Assembly (NCBI RefSeq): GCF_021117425.1 | Contig: NZ_CP088298.1 | Span: forward strand, 2,604,001 to 2,668,000 | Direction: 5' to 3' | Length of the DNA stretch: 64,000 nucleotides | DNA from: Brevibacterium zhoupengii | GTDB taxonomy: Bacteria; Actinomycetota; Actinomycetes; Actinomycetales; Brevibacteriaceae | In this document: piece by piece, positions 45,756 through 55,982 of the stretch | How positions within the stretch are numbered: the stretch's first letter is position 1 | Layout of the letters: the number at the start of each line of letters is the position of its first letter | Notes under the pieces: model-generated | What the model was told of the DNA's origin: nothing | Databases searched by the model: none | What the model saw: only the letters and a program-made list of their open reading frames with translations | Position numbers and translations under genes: made by a program

Positions 45756-47867
45756 TCAGCTGTCGATGCGCTCGGCGTCGAGGACAGCGGCCCCCGAGAC
45801 GATGAACTCCTTGCGCGGCCCGACGGAGGAGCCCATCAGAAGCTCGAAGGTGTTCTCCGCCGCTTCGGCGTCGGCCATCGTGACCCGTCGCAGTGTGCGC
45901 ATGCTCGGGTCCATCGTCGTCTCCGCCAATTGGTCGGCATCCATCTCGCCGAGACCCTTGTAGCGCTGAATCGGTTCCTTGTACGTCTTCTTCGACTTCT
46001 CCAGCTTCTTCAGCAGAGCATGGAGTTCTGCCTCGCTGTAGGTGTAGACGACGTCGTTGGGCGTGCCGCGCTTTGTGACCACCTCCACACGATGGAGCGG
46101 TGGAACGGCGGCGAACACTCGCCCCTGTTCGACCAGTGGCTTCATATAGCGGAAGAACAGGGTCAGCAGCAGGGTACGAATGTGGGCACCGTCGACGTCA
46201 GCATCGGTCATGATGATGACTCGTCCGTAGCGGGCGGCATCGATGTCGAAGCTGCGGCCGGATCCCGCACCGATGACCTGGATCAGTGCGGCACATTCGA
46301 CATTGGCCAACATGTCCGACAATGATGCCTTCTGCACGTTGAGGATCTTGCCGCGGATGGGAAACAGCGCCTGATGGTCGGAGTTGCGAGCGGCCTTCGC
46401 CGTTCCCATCGCGGAGTCCCCCTCGACGATGAACAGCTCCGTGTTCTCCACTCCGTTGTCACGGCAGTCGTAGAGCTTGGCAGGCAGTGAGGATGCCTCA
46501 AGCGCCGTCTTACGACGCTGATTCTCCTTGTGTGTGCGAGCCGAGATGCGCGATTTGAGTTCGGCGACGACCTTCTCCATGAGGACGGCAGCTTGCTGCT
46601 TCTCAGCGCGTTTGGTCGAGGACAGGATGTCACCGAGCTGCTTTTCGACCGTTTTTGCCACGATCTGCCTGACCGCGGCCGTACCCAGGACTTCCTTGGT
46701 CTGCCCCTCGAACTGCGGCTCGGCCAACTGCACCGTGACCACAGCGGTCAGCCCTGCCAGCACGTCGTCCTTTTCGAGTTTGTCCTTGCCCAGCTTGAGT
46801 TTGCGGGCGTTGGCTTCGACGGCTTTGCGCATGGCTTTCAGGCTGGCCTGCTCGAATCCGGCCAAGTGGGTTCCGCCGTGCGGAGTGGACACGACATTGA
46901 CGAAGGACTTCACCTTCGTGTCGTAGCCGGTCCCCCACCGCAGAGCGATGTCAACACCGACCTCGCGTTCTACTTCCTTCGAGACCAGATGGCCCGAGGA
47001 ATCGAGCACTGGGACGGTCTCGGTGAACTTCCCGGTGTCCTGCAGACGCCAGGTGTCCGTCATCGGCGGGTCGATCGACAGATGGTCGACGAATTCGGTG
47101 ATGCCGCCGTCGAAGCGGAAGACTTCGAGGCGTTCGGCGATGACTTCACCGGTCTCATCACGAGCGACTCCACGGCGGTCTTCGATCCGCAGCTCGAGAC
47201 CGGGGACGAGGAACGCCGTCTGACGGGCGCGCTCGACGAGGTGCTGGTAGTCGAACTGCGCCTTGGACAGGAAGATCTGCGGATCGGCCCAGTACTGGAC
47301 GCGTGTTCCGGTGACTCCCTTCTTCGCTTTGCGCACGACATCGAGCCCGGTCGGCTCATGGAATTCTTCGAACGGATTGTCTGGCCCCGGCTGTCCGGAT
47401 GAGTCGTCGAAACGTCCCGGCACTCCGCGCCGGAAAGACATCTTGTGGACCTTCGAACCACGGGTGACTTCGACATCGAGGCGGGCAGAGAGTGCGTTGA
47501 CGACAGAGGCACCGACGCCGTGCAGACCGCCGGAGGCGGCATATGAGCTGCCGCCGAACTTGCCTCCGGCGTGGAGCTTGGTCAGGACTACCTCGACGCC
47601 GGTCAGTCCGGTCTTGGGTTCAATGTCCACGGGGATGCCACGTCCGCTGTCCGTGACAGCCACCGAACCATCCGGTTCGAGTTCGATGAGGATCGACTTG
47701 CCGAAACCGCCCAGAGCCTCATCGACAGCGTTGTCGATGATTTCCCACAGGCAGTGCATCAGCCCTCGGGAATCAGTGGTCCCGATGTACATGCCCGGGC
47801 GCTTACGAACTGCCTCGAGACCCGACAAGACGGACAGATGCCTGGCGCCGTAACTTTCCTCTTCCAC
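45756..47867 (-). CDS. parE: DNA topoisomerase IV (type IIA) subunit B
   Basis: A 703-residue ATPase subunit of a type IIA topoisomerase. The GHKL site (IIDNAVDEALGGFGKS, SGRGIPVD, GGLHGVG) is at the N-terminus and the Toprim EGDSAMG at about 480, followed by FPIRGKILNVQKA. Length and features favour ParE over GyrB; the position near sigA agrees with other actinobacteria. It decatenates daughter chromosomes with ParC, which is not in this window. Confidence 0.88.
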   Translation of the reverse strand: MEEESYGARHLSVLSGLEAVRKRPGMYIGTTDSRGLMHCLWEIIDNAVDEALGGFGKSILIELEPDGSVAVTDSGRGIPVDIEPKTGLTGVEVVLTKLHAGGKFGGSSYAASGGLHGVGASVVNALSARLDVEVTRGSKVHKMSFRRGVPGRFDDSSGQPGPDNPFEEFHEPTGLDVVRKAKKGVTGTRVQYWADPQIFLSKAQFDYQHLVERARQTAFLVPGLELRIEDRRGVARDETGEVIAERLEVFRFDGGITEFVDHLSIDPPMTDTWRLQDTGKFTETVPVLDSSGHLVSKEVEREVGVDIALRWGTGYDTKVKSFVNVVSTPHGGTHLAGFEQASLKAMRKAVEANARKLKLGKDKLEKDDVLAGLTAVVTVQLAEPQFEGQTKEVLGTAAVRQIVAKTVEKQLGDILSSTKRAEKQQAAVLMEKVVAELKSRISARTHKENQRRKTALEASSLPAKLYDCRDNGVENTELFIVEGDSAMGTAKAARNSDHQALFPIRGKILNVQKASLSDMLANVECAALIQVIGAGSGRSFDIDAARYGRVIIMTDADVDGAHIRTLLLTLFFRYMKPLVEQGRVFAAVPPLHRVEVVTKRGTPNDVVYTYSEAELHALLKKLEKSKKTYKEPIQRYKGLGEMDADQLAETTMDPSMRTLRRVTMADAEAAENTFELLMGSSVGPRKEFIVSGAAVLDAERIDS

Positions 47868-47994
47868 ACGTTTCCTCTCGTTCGATTAAATTCTAATCGC
47901 TCGGTCGACTCTGTCTCTGCCATTACCGGCCGTGTCTCGCTTCGATTCTGCCGAAACCTCCTGTGCAACGCATCTTTGCTGGAACAATGGCACC

Positions 47995-48849
47995 ATGTCT
48001 CCTCGTCACAGCATCGTAGTCCCCCTTGTGTGCGCAGCCCTTGCCCTCCCTGGCCTCACCTCGTGCGCAAAGGAGACGCAGGAAGATCCAGCCGCCTCCT
48101 CTCCTGCCGCCTCTTCCTCTGCTGTCACCACCTCGGCCGCACCCGAGGCAAAGTCGAATAGGGCGAGTGCCGAAGCACAGAAGACCAAGGCTGCGGAGCC
48201 TGCCGTCGACCTCAGCGGGCGGACAATCGCCATTGATCCCGGCCATAACGGGGGCAACGCCTCGCACCCGAACGAGATCGCCAGCCCGGTTCCAGATGGA
48301 CGCGGAGGAACCAAAGCCTGCAACACCACGGGCACCTCAACGAACTCCGACTACCCCGAGACCGACTTCAACTGGGAAGTAGCCCAGAGGCTCGAAGACG
48401 ATCTCAAAGATGCGGGAGCGAAGGTGGTCATGAGTCGCGACGACAACGATGGTGTTGGCCCCTGCGTCGACGAGCGCGGCACGTTCGCCGACGATGCCGA
48501 CCTCATGGTCAGCATCCACGCGAACGGAAGCGAATCGTCCGAGACCAAGGGCTTTCATGTCATCGTCGCCGAACCTGGCAGTTCGGACACCGTTGAGGAC
48601 GACTCGAACCGACTTGCCGCTGCGATGAGCAAGGCTCTGTCCGACCCGTTCACACCCAACAAAGCCTATGGCAAGGAAGCGATCAGTCGGCGACCCGACC
48701 TGGCCGGGCTCAACAACGCATCCGTGCCTGCCGTCATCGTCGAGTGCGGCGAGATGCGCAACCCCGCCGAGGCCAAGGCCATGGAATCGGAATCCGGACA
48801 ACAGAAATATGCCGACGCCCTGATGGAGGGCATTGTCGACTGGTACTGA
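47995..48849 (+). CDS. N-acetylmuramoyl-L-alanine amidase, lipoprotein
   Basis: A 284-residue exported zinc amidase of the Amidase_3 family that cuts the bond between MurNAc and the peptide stem. Signal with lipobox LTSC (Cys24), a Ser/Ala/Lys-rich linker, then the catalytic domain with His84 (IDPGHNGG), Glu128, His175 (SIHANG) and catalytic Glu250 (VIVECGEMRN). I start at the ATG at 47995; the longer frame upstream has no signal-like sequence. No partner gene is adjacent. Confidence 0.9.
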   Translation: MSPRHSIVVPLVCAALALPGLTSCAKETQEDPAASSPAASSSAVTTSAAPEAKSNRASAEAQKTKAAEPAVDLSGRTIAIDPGHNGGNASHPNEIASPVPDGRGGTKACNTTGTSTNSDYPETDFNWEVAQRLEDDLKDAGAKVVMSRDDNDGVGPCVDERGTFADDADLMVSIHANGSESSETKGFHVIVAEPGSSDTVEDDSNRLAAAMSKALSDPFTPNKAYGKEAISRRPDLAGLNNASVPAVIVECGEMRNPAEAKAMESESGQQKYADALMEGIVDWY

Positions 48850-48954
48850 AACGAGGCACCGCACGAGGCGGTACCGACAGAAGAGTGAATGCCCTGAAGC
48901 GACAGATGACCCCTGACTGGAACCGTCCCGTAAGACAAGCAGGTATAACAGGCA

Positions 48955-48994
48955 GATCGCCTGCGGTCGCGAGAGTTCGCGTCCGCAGGCGATC
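48955..48994. terminator. Bidirectional terminator between the amidase gene and sigA
   Basis: GATCGCCTGCGG (48955-48966) pairs perfectly with CCGCAGGCGATC (48983-48994), with a further inner CGCGA/TCGCG stem. It lies between convergent genes. Confidence 0.8.
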
Positions 48995-49044
48995 GTTGTC
49001 ACCGACTCAGTGCCAGGGCACAGCCCGGGCAGTTGGCAAGCTAC

Positions 49045-50466
49045 TCAGTCGAGGTAGTCGCGCAGGACCTGTGAGCGTGAGGGGTGCCGCAGCTTCGCCA
49101 TGGTCTTCGACTCTATCTGGCGGATGCGCTCGCGCGTGACTCCGTAGACCTTGCCGATTTCGTCTAAAGTCTTCGGCTGGCCGTCGTTGAGTCCGAAGCG
49201 CATGGACACGACTCCGGCCTCACGTTCGGACAAGGTGTCAAGAACCGAGTGGAGCTGTTCCTGCAGCAGAGTGAAGCTGACGGAGTCCGATGGGACGACG
49301 GCCTCGGAGTCTTCGATGAGGTCACCGAACTCAGAGTCACCGTCTTCACCCAGCGGTGTGTGCAGAGAGATGGGCTCGCGGCCGTACTTCTGGACCTCCA
49401 CGACGCGCTCAGGTGTCATATCGAGTTCCTTGGCAAGCTCTTCTGGACTCGGCTCGCGTCCGAGATCCTGCAGCATCTGACGCTGAACGCGTGCAAGCTT
49501 GTTGATGACCTCGACCATGTGCACCGGAATGCGAATGGTGCGAGCCTGATCGGCCATGGCTCGGGTGATGGCCTGGCGAATCCACCACGTGGCGTAGGTC
49601 GAGAACTTGAATCCCTTCGTGTAGTCGAACTTCTCGACTGCACGAATGAGGCCCAAGTTGCCTTCCTGGATCAGATCGAGGAAGAGCATTCCGCGGCCGG
49701 TGTAGCGTTTGGCCAGCGAAACCACGAGACGCAGGTTGGCTTCGAGGAGGTGATTCTTCGCGATGCGTCCGTCGTGGATGATCCACTTGTAGTCCATGGA
49801 TTCACGCGGTTCGGTGATGTCACCAGCGTCGAGCAGATGCTCGGCATACATGCCGGCTTCGATGCGCTTGGCCAGATCGACCTCTTCGGCCGCGTTGAGC
49901 AGTGCGACCTTGCCGATCTGCTTGAGGTAGTCCTTGACCGGGTCAGCGGTGGCGCCGGCAGAGACGACCTGCTGCGCAGGTGCGTCCTCTTCGTCGGCAT
50001 CAGAGACGATGAAGCCGCCTGCTTCTGTGACTGCGGCGTTCTTCTCCTTCTCTTCGGAGTTCTTCGTCTCTGTCGCCTCGGCAGGGCTCTGCTCAGTTCC
50101 GAGTGTGTCGGTTGCCGGCTCGACTGTCTCGCCTGCTTCGAGCACATCGTCGGACTTCTTCTTCGCGCCGCCGGCCTTGGTGGTCTTCGCGGCAGTCTTC
50201 TTCGCCACGGTGGTCTTTGCTGCGGTGGTCTTCGCCACCTTGGCTGCTGTCGATTTCGTGGCAGCAGTTTTGGCGGTCGCCGTCTTGCGGGCCGCGGTGG
50301 TCTGCTTGGTCCCGGTCGCCGCGGCGGTCGCTGAAGCCGATGTCTTCGTCGTCTTCTTGGCTCCCTTCGACGCCGCAGTGGTCTTGGATCCAGCGGTGGA
50401 GGTCTTGGCGGCCGTTTCCTCCGACTTTTCCGTCACCGTCGTGGATTCCTTGTCGACTCTCGGCAC
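49045..50466 (-). CDS. sigA: Primary RNA polymerase sigma factor (SigA/HrdB/RpoD)
   Basis: A 473-residue principal sigma factor. Region 1.2 ([17 protein letters not shown]), region 2 ([23 protein letters not shown], then [12 protein letters not shown]) and region 4.2 ([18 protein letters not shown]) are complete. The N-terminal 15-105 is a low-complexity Lys/Ala/Thr repeat, unusually histone-like, as in HrdB-type factors. I start at GTG 50466 with AAAGGTG upstream; the open frame extends 33 codons further but without a ribosome site. Confidence 0.96.
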   Translation of the reverse strand: MPRVDKESTTVTEKSEETAAKTSTAGSKTTAASKGAKKTTKTSASATAAATGTKQTTAARKTATAKTAATKSTAAKVAKTTAAKTTVAKKTAAKTTKAGGAKKKSDDVLEAGETVEPATDTLGTEQSPAEATETKNSEEKEKNAAVTEAGGFIVSDADEEDAPAQQVVSAGATADPVKDYLKQIGKVALLNAAEEVDLAKRIEAGMYAEHLLDAGDITEPRESMDYKWIIHDGRIAKNHLLEANLRLVVSLAKRYTGRGMLFLDLIQEGNLGLIRAVEKFDYTKGFKFSTYATWWIRQAITRAMADQARTIRIPVHMVEVINKLARVQRQMLQDLGREPSPEELAKELDMTPERVVEVQKYGREPISLHTPLGEDGDSEFGDLIEDSEAVVPSDSVSFTLLQEQLHSVLDTLSEREAGVVSMRFGLNDGQPKTLDEIGKVYGVTRERIRQIESKTMAKLRHPSRSQVLRDYLD

Positions 50467-50702
50467 GTGTTCACCTTTCGCGAGCGTTGAAACTTCTCGA
50501 ATGCACCAGGACATTACTAAGACCCATGTCAAGAGGTCCGAGGTTCGGGCCCGAGGGGAACACATAGTTCGCCCATGATGCTATGACAGGGTCAACACCC
50601 AATTTTCGCACGATATTCCCTGCTTGGCGAATTGAGCCCGGGCCGGTGAGCCGAGGCTGCGCACCGGGCTTGCCGTGGAGAGTCGCCACGGCTCCTGAGA
50701 GC

Positions 50703-51926
50703 TTATCCGGGGCCGCGGCGCACAGGCATCAGCCACCGCGGAAGATACCCATGTTGCACGGCGTTGAAGATCAGCGCAGCCATCGAATGGTCGGCCTCAA
50801 GCTCCAGCGCAGTCCGGGCGTAGTGCTCTGCCATCGTCGAGCCTCCCAACGACCATTCGAACCATGCGATCACAGCATAGGCGGTAGCCCGAACGTCCGG
50901 GTGACCCAGGGGGATGTAGGCCTCGAGGAACTCGATGCCCAACTGAACATCGCGTGGCTGTGGAGCACGATCGGAGAGTCCCACCATGTGCTGGGCTGCC
51001 TGCGGGGACCTTCCATATCGCTGCGCCCGAAGGTGCAGCTGGCCGGGACCGCACTTCTGAAGATCAGAGCGTGAGAAGTTCGGGTGGTCGAAGCTGAGGA
51101 TCATCTCGAGTGCGTCCCGGGACCATTTCTCGCCCAGGATCGCGTCGATGGCCATGACCGCCGGCAGCGTCATCAGCTCTGCGAGGGCTGCTCGGTTGAT
51201 GGCTTCGTCTCCCTCACTCAGGCGGGCGATCCGCGGATAGAGCTCGGAGAGGATGTCGAAACCCTCGCCTATAGTCAGCCGGGTGTCTTCGCAGCCTTGG
51301 CGGCTGTGTTGGAATTCCGTTGCCGACACGGGTCTGACCACGAGGTCCTGCGGCGACGCCACGGGCGCTGAACCGCCGGCGATGAGTTCAGTGGCGCAGG
51401 CCGAGGTCGCAGCGGCCTCCAGCAGAGTGCTGGTCTGCCCATCGTCATCGATGCGACCGAATCTCTCCTCGCCGACCCACCAGGCACTCAGAGTGTCGAT
51501 GCCTCGGTCCCCCAGCGCCATGGCGATCTCATCAATGGCCGCTCGGATGAGGTCCCGGCGAACGTATGAGTACTCGTCGCTGGGAGCCCCGCCCGGCGCA
51601 GGCTCCGCGTCGAGCTGTTGCTGCCCGTCCGGCCGATGCTCCCCGCCCGACAGCTCGCGCTCATATTCCGAGTCATAGAGGGCAAGGAACACCCCAGAGG
51701 CAGTGCCGGCCCCGGCGATGAGGTCGCTGTACCACTGCCCTCCCTCGGCAACGATGTGTGCGGCCGTCTCCAGGTCGAAGTCGACGCGCAGCGTCGTGGC
51801 GCTTGACTGGCCGCCGTGTTCGTCGGTCCCCACGATGATGGCCACAAGGCTTTCGCGTGGAATGTAGCCGAGCGTATGGGGCACGATTCCGATGATGTCT
51901 TCTGCTGTCTTCGCTGTCGTCTGCAT
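50703..51926 (-). CDS. DUF4192 family protein
   Basis: A 407-residue soluble protein. The N-terminus (AEDIIGIVPHTLGYIPRESLVAI) and the C-terminal helical part with ARTALELEADHSMAAL are typical of DUF4192, an actinobacterial family of unknown function. Two Cys are not conserved-looking. It lies upstream of sigA with a gap of about 236 bases and is divergent from the spermidine-synthase-like gene. Confidence 0.85.
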   Translation of the reverse strand: MQTTAKTAEDIIGIVPHTLGYIPRESLVAIIVGTDEHGGQSSATTLRVDFDLETAAHIVAEGGQWYSDLIAGAGTASGVFLALYDSEYERELSGGEHRPDGQQQLDAEPAPGGAPSDEYSYVRRDLIRAAIDEIAMALGDRGIDTLSAWWVGEERFGRIDDDGQTSTLLEAAATSACATELIAGGSAPVASPQDLVVRPVSATEFQHSRQGCEDTRLTIGEGFDILSELYPRIARLSEGDEAINRAALAELMTLPAVMAIDAILGEKWSRDALEMILSFDHPNFSRSDLQKCGPGQLHLRAQRYGRSPQAAQHMVGLSDRAPQPRDVQLGIEFLEAYIPLGHPDVRATAYAVIAWFEWSLGGSTMAEHYARTALELEADHSMAALIFNAVQHGYLPRWLMPVRRGPG

Positions 51927-52090
51927 GGGATCACTTCAGCTTCTCCCCCGCCGGGCTGACCAGAGTCGACCAGAGACCTGTGGATACGCCCGAGGCATCC
52001 ACAGGCCGAGAGCACACGAGTCCGGTCCGCTGTCCCCACGCGGTCACGCGCAGAATTGCCACCGAGCCGCATCTGGCATACAAGTGAGGG

Positions 52091-52882
52091 GTGGCGAAAC
52101 GACGGATATACACAGCACCCGGCTCACAAGTCGTCGATATCTCGACAGGCACCGCGCGACTGGAGAAGGTCGACGGTGAGGTCGACAGCTACGTCCTTCA
52201 TGTCAACGGCGTGCCCTCGTCGTCGATCACTCTGAGCGAGCCGACTCGGCTGGACTTCGAATATCTGGATTGGATGTCGCGGATCATCGATGTCCAATTC
52301 GCGCCCGGACCTCTGCGCGCAGTCCACATCGGGGCCGCCGGATGCGCCCTCGCTCGTGCTCTCCACGCACAACGACCGGGGTCCAAGCAGACGGCAATCG
52401 ACATCGACCCGGCTCTCCTCGACTACTCGCGCGACTGGTTTGATCTGCCGCGCTCCCCTGCGCTGGCGCTGCGCGCCGGAGACGGTGCCGTGGAAGTGGA
52501 GAAGTTCCGCCCCGACACACTTGATGTGCTCATCCGTGACGCTTTCGATCACGATTCTGTGCCCCCGACTCTGCAGACTGCGGAGTTCTTCACGACCTGC
52601 GCACGCATCCTCAAGGACACGGGTGTCTACATCGCCAACGTCCCCGACTCCGGCGACCATCGGATCCTCCGTGCCGAACTTGAGCTGCTGCACTCTGCAT
52701 TCGAGCACGTCGCTGCGGCTGCCGAACCGGGAATCCTCAAGGGCCGCCGACGCGGCAATGTGGTTGTCATCGCGTCTGCTTCCCCTTTGGAAGTGCCCGA
52801 ACTCGACAGGAGTCTGCGCACCGCTGCGACCATGGCGACGTTCCTATCGGGGCACAGTCTGAAGTCGCGACTTGGGCTGTGA
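52091..52882 (+). CDS. Spermidine synthase-like SAM-dependent methyltransferase fold protein
   Basis: A 263-residue protein with a Rossmann fold: LRAVHIGAAGCALARAL (nucleotide loop), AIDIDPALLDYSRDWF and LDVLIRDAFDHDS. This matches spermine/spermidine synthase-like proteins common in actinobacteria, though polyamine activity is not assured and no speD is nearby. The GTG start lies just after a GAGGG; the 5' end is uncertain. The HelD gene follows 87 bases later. Confidence 0.75.
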   Translation: MAKRRIYTAPGSQVVDISTGTARLEKVDGEVDSYVLHVNGVPSSSITLSEPTRLDFEYLDWMSRIIDVQFAPGPLRAVHIGAAGCALARALHAQRPGSKQTAIDIDPALLDYSRDWFDLPRSPALALRAGDGAVEVEKFRPDTLDVLIRDAFDHDSVPPTLQTAEFFTTCARILKDTGVYIANVPDSGDHRILRAELELLHSAFEHVAAAAEPGILKGRRRGNVVVIASASPLEVPELDRSLRTAATMATFLSGHSLKSRLGL

Positions 52883-52905
52883 CGGAACACACCAGCAATG
52901 TTCCG
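52883..52905. promoter_or_regulatory. Short inverted repeat upstream of the HelD gene
   Basis: CGGAACA (52883-52889) and TGTTCCG (52899-52905) form a 7-bp inverted repeat with a 9-base loop, starting just after the preceding stop and 64 bases before the helicase ATG. It could be a weak terminator or an operator. Confidence 0.4.
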
Positions 52906-52968
52906 GTGCTTCCAACTACTCCCGGTCAGAAAAGTTCGGCATAATGGAATGCCGATTGGGAAGGTGAG

Positions 52969-55179
52969 ATGACCGAGACTTCAGAAATACGCGTCGAGCA
53001 GGTCAAGCTTGACGAGCTCTATGCACGACTCGACGAATTACGAGATGAGGCCACAGCTCGACTGGGCAAGGTGAGGATCTCCGAAGTCGGCGGCAATCAT
53101 CAGCACCGGAGCGAGCGCGATGCGTTCGCAACTCTGTATGAGGACCAGCTGGTCCGACTCAACAGTGCCGAAGACGGGTTGTGCTTCGGTCGTCTTGATC
53201 TCAGATCGGACGCCGAGCCCAGCTACATCGGACGGATCGGACTCACCGATGCCAACCGTCAGCAGATCCTCATCGACTGGCGCGCTCCTGCCTCGGAGCG
53301 CTTCTACCAGTCGACTGCGGCCAACCCTGCCGGTGTCATCCGACGTCGGCACCTGGTGACGAAGAACCGCACGGTCACCGACCTCGAGGACGATGTGCTC
53401 GACATCGAGGCCCTCGACGATGATGAACGGTCGAATCTGCAGGGCGAGGGCGCGCTGATTGCGGCCCTGACAAATCACCGCACCGGTCGCATGGGCGATA
53501 TCGTCGCGACCATTCAGGCCGAGCAGGACGCCATCATCCGCCAGCCGCTGCAGGGCGTGCTCGTCGTCCAAGGCGGACCGGGAACGGGGAAGACGGCGGT
53601 GGCACTCCACCGTGCGGCATTCCTCCTCTACCGCCACAGGGAGCGCATCGCGAAATCGGGCGTGCTGCTGGTCGGCCCCTCGGCTGTGTTCCTCAAGTAC
53701 ATCGAGAAGGTTCTGCCCAGCCTCGGCGAAACGGGTGCGCTTCTGCTCACCCCCGGGCAGCTCTACCCCGGTCTCGAGACCGAGCTGAGCGATGACACGG
53801 ACGTCGCCGTGGTCAAGGGGCGATCAGAGATGGCCGCCGTACTGAAGAACCACATCGCCAACTACGAGCGGATCTCCGATCAGGACGAAGAGCTGCGCGT
53901 GGGATCACACACCATCTGGCTGCGCCGCCGCGATGTGCGCGGAGCCCGCGATCGGGCCCGGCGCACCGGGGACCCGCACAATGCCGCCCGCAACGGCTTC
54001 GTCTCCGGCCTGCTCAAGACCCTCGCCGAGGATCTGGCACGGGAGATGGGCCTCGACGGTGCAGGTGAGCGACTGCCGGAGCTGATGGACGAACTGCGCT
54101 CAAGCGTGGACGTGCGCCGAGCTCTCAACCTCGCCTGGTTCCCGATCAGTCCTGCTGCGGCTCTGCGTGCGCTGCTGTCCAAACCGCACAAGCTGCAGGC
54201 TGCCGCCGAGCGTCTGCTGTCTCCCGAGGACCAGCAGAAGCTGATCCGCCCCGCCAATGCAGAGCTCACCATCGAGGACGTTCCTCTCCTCGATGAGCTC
54301 GCGGAGCTGCTCGGCAGCAGCCCGCAGCAGACCGCCGCACGCGATGAGTCGGCTCGGGAGTACGCCGAGGCGGTCCTCGACATGACAGATACCTCGGCTC
54401 TCATCGATGCGGAGACGCTGGCTGCCCGGTGGGAAGAGGAAGGCCCGACGGTCACGCTGGCCGAGCGCGCGCTCGACGATCGCGAATGGACCTATGGCCA
54501 TCTCGTCGTCGACGAGGCTCAGGAGCTCTCCCCCATGCAGTGGCGGGTGCTCTTCCGGCGGGTTCCGTCGAAGTCCGCGACCGTCGTGGGTGACCTGGCT
54601 CAGTCCTCGCACGTGGACAACACCCGGACATGGAACTCCATCCTGTCCGAGTTCGTCGGAGACCGTTACAGCCTGCAGGTTCTCACCGTCTCGTACCGGA
54701 CTCCGCAGTCAGTGATGGACCTGGCCAACCGTTATCTGCATCGTCATTTCCCGCAGCTCGAACTCGTCGAATCCGTCCGCCAGGGCGGCCCTGACCCACG
54801 AATGGACTCGTTCTCCTCGACGCAGGAGGCACTCGGGGCTCTCGTTCCTGCTGTCAGGGATGAGGTTGAGACGGTAGGCGGCGGCAAGATCGCCGTGATC
54901 GCTCCGCTCGATCACATCGATTCCGTCGCCGAGGTGCTGGCCGGCTTCGACATCGGTCGCTCAGTCACCGGCCTCGACCATCAGATCGCGGTCATCACCG
55001 CTCAGCAGGCCAAGGGCCTGGAATTCGATTCCGTGGTCATCGTCGAACCCGGCCTGATCGCTCCCGAGGGGCACGAAGACGGGGTCGGAGCGCTCTATGT
55101 GTCGTTGACTCGCACGACGGATCGGCTGCGGATCTTGGCCTCTGCACCGACGGAGCTGACGGAGCTCATCGCAGACTGA
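52969..55179 (+). CDS. helD: HelD-family RNA polymerase-associated helicase-like ATPase
   Basis: A 736-residue SF1 (UvrD/Rep-like) ATPase. Walker A GGPGTGKT lies at about 202-209 in VLVVQGGPGTGKTAVALHR, Walker B VDEAQELSP at about 514, and QQAKGLEFDSVVIVEP near the C-terminus. The N-terminal coiled-coil segment is the secondary-channel arm of HelD. HelD proteins remove stalled RNA polymerase from DNA; some actinobacterial members (HelR) protect against rifampicin. A good GGGAAGGTGAG site precedes the ATG, and a strong terminator follows. Confidence 0.88.
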   Translation: MTETSEIRVEQVKLDELYARLDELRDEATARLGKVRISEVGGNHQHRSERDAFATLYEDQLVRLNSAEDGLCFGRLDLRSDAEPSYIGRIGLTDANRQQILIDWRAPASERFYQSTAANPAGVIRRRHLVTKNRTVTDLEDDVLDIEALDDDERSNLQGEGALIAALTNHRTGRMGDIVATIQAEQDAIIRQPLQGVLVVQGGPGTGKTAVALHRAAFLLYRHRERIAKSGVLLVGPSAVFLKYIEKVLPSLGETGALLLTPGQLYPGLETELSDDTDVAVVKGRSEMAAVLKNHIANYERISDQDEELRVGSHTIWLRRRDVRGARDRARRTGDPHNAARNGFVSGLLKTLAEDLAREMGLDGAGERLPELMDELRSSVDVRRALNLAWFPISPAAALRALLSKPHKLQAAAERLLSPEDQQKLIRPANAELTIEDVPLLDELAELLGSSPQQTAARDESAREYAEAVLDMTDTSALIDAETLAARWEEEGPTVTLAERALDDREWTYGHLVVDEAQELSPMQWRVLFRRVPSKSATVVGDLAQSSHVDNTRTWNSILSEFVGDRYSLQVLTVSYRTPQSVMDLANRYLHRHFPQLELVESVRQGGPDPRMDSFSSTQEALGALVPAVRDEVETVGGGKIAVIAPLDHIDSVAEVLAGFDIGRSVTGLDHQIAVITAQQAKGLEFDSVVIVEPGLIAPEGHEDGVGALYVSLTRTTDRLRILASAPTELTELIAD

Positions 55180-55224
55180 GGCAGGCAGTCCCTGGGGTCT
55201 CTCAGCACACCTGAGACGACACGA

Positions 55225-55264
55225 ACGAAGGGCGCATCGGAGTCACCTCCGATGCGCCCTTCGT
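55225..55264 (+). terminator. Terminator after helD
   Basis: ACGAAGGGCGCATCGGA (55225-55241) pairs perfectly over 17 bp with 55248-55264, loop of six bases, about 45 bases past the stop. The following bases are only moderately T-rich. Confidence 0.85.
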
Positions 55265-55355
55265 CTCACTCTGCTCAGTTTGGAGGCCACCTGACCCGCT
55301 GGTCCTGAATCCGGCTTCCCTGTCCTCGCGGAGAAAGTCTCTTGGGAAAGTAAAG

Positions 55356-55398
55356 GGCCGCTTGACGGTTCGGCTTCCCCTCCGAACCGCAAGCGGCC
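55356..55398 (-). terminator. Terminator after nrdR
   Basis: A long stem of GGCCGCTTG/CAAGCGGCC and CGGTTCGG/CCGAACCG (17 bp with one bulged base) followed on the minus strand by CTTTACTTTCCC. It ends the dnaE-hisD-nrdR transcript. With the helD terminator it fills the 303-base gap between the two genes; no gene is seen there. Confidence 0.85.
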
Positions 55399-55482
55399 GC
55401 GCGCCGAAGCGCGCACTGTCAATATTACACAAGAATCGGTGCGCTGGACTACTCCGCTCACAGAATTCTGTCGGTGATTTTC

Positions 55483-55980
55483 TCAGGCTTGGAAATCTTC
55501 GGGAATGGCCTGCCTGGCATCGCCGGATTTCAGTGCGGCATCGGCACGCAGAGAGTCGATCGCCGTCTCGAAGTCTTCGAGGGAGTCGAAGCCTTGGTAG
55601 ACGCTGGCGAATCGCAGGTAGGCGACCTGGTCGAGTTCACGCAGCGGCTCGAGGATGCTCAGACCCACCTCGTCGGCATCGATCTCAGCGATCCCTTTGG
55701 ACCGGATGTCCTCTTCAACCTTCTGCGCGAGCTTCGCCAGGTCGTCGTCATTGACCGGGCGTCCTTGGCAGGCTTTGCGCACGCCCGACATGATCTTCTG
55801 CCGGGAGAACTCTTCGGTCACGCCGGAACGTTTGATCACCGAGAGGCTGGTCGCCTCCATGGTGGTGAAGCGGCGCCCGCAATGACGGCACTGCCTCCGG
55901 CGCCGGATCGCGGCGCCGTCTTCGCTGGTCCGCGAATCGACGACTCGGGAATCTGATTCACGACAGAACGGACAACGCAT
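55483..55980 (-). CDS. nrdR: Transcriptional repressor NrdR
   Basis: A 165-residue regulator of ribonucleotide reductase genes. The zinc ribbon has Cys3, Cys6, Cys31 and Cys34 and the adjacent DNA-binding Arg-rich loop ([13 protein letters not shown]); an ATP-cone (about 46-136: [16 protein letters not shown]) senses ATP/dATP. It begins 2 bases after the hisD stop, so it is cotranscribed with hisD. No nrd gene is in the window. Confidence 0.95.
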   Translation of the reverse strand: MRCPFCRESDSRVVDSRTSEDGAAIRRRRQCRHCGRRFTTMEATSLSVIKRSGVTEEFSRQKIMSGVRKACQGRPVNDDDLAKLAQKVEEDIRSKGIAEIDADEVGLSILEPLRELDQVAYLRFASVYQGFDSLEDFETAIDSLRADAALKSGDARQAIPEDFQA

Positions 55981-55982
55981 AT

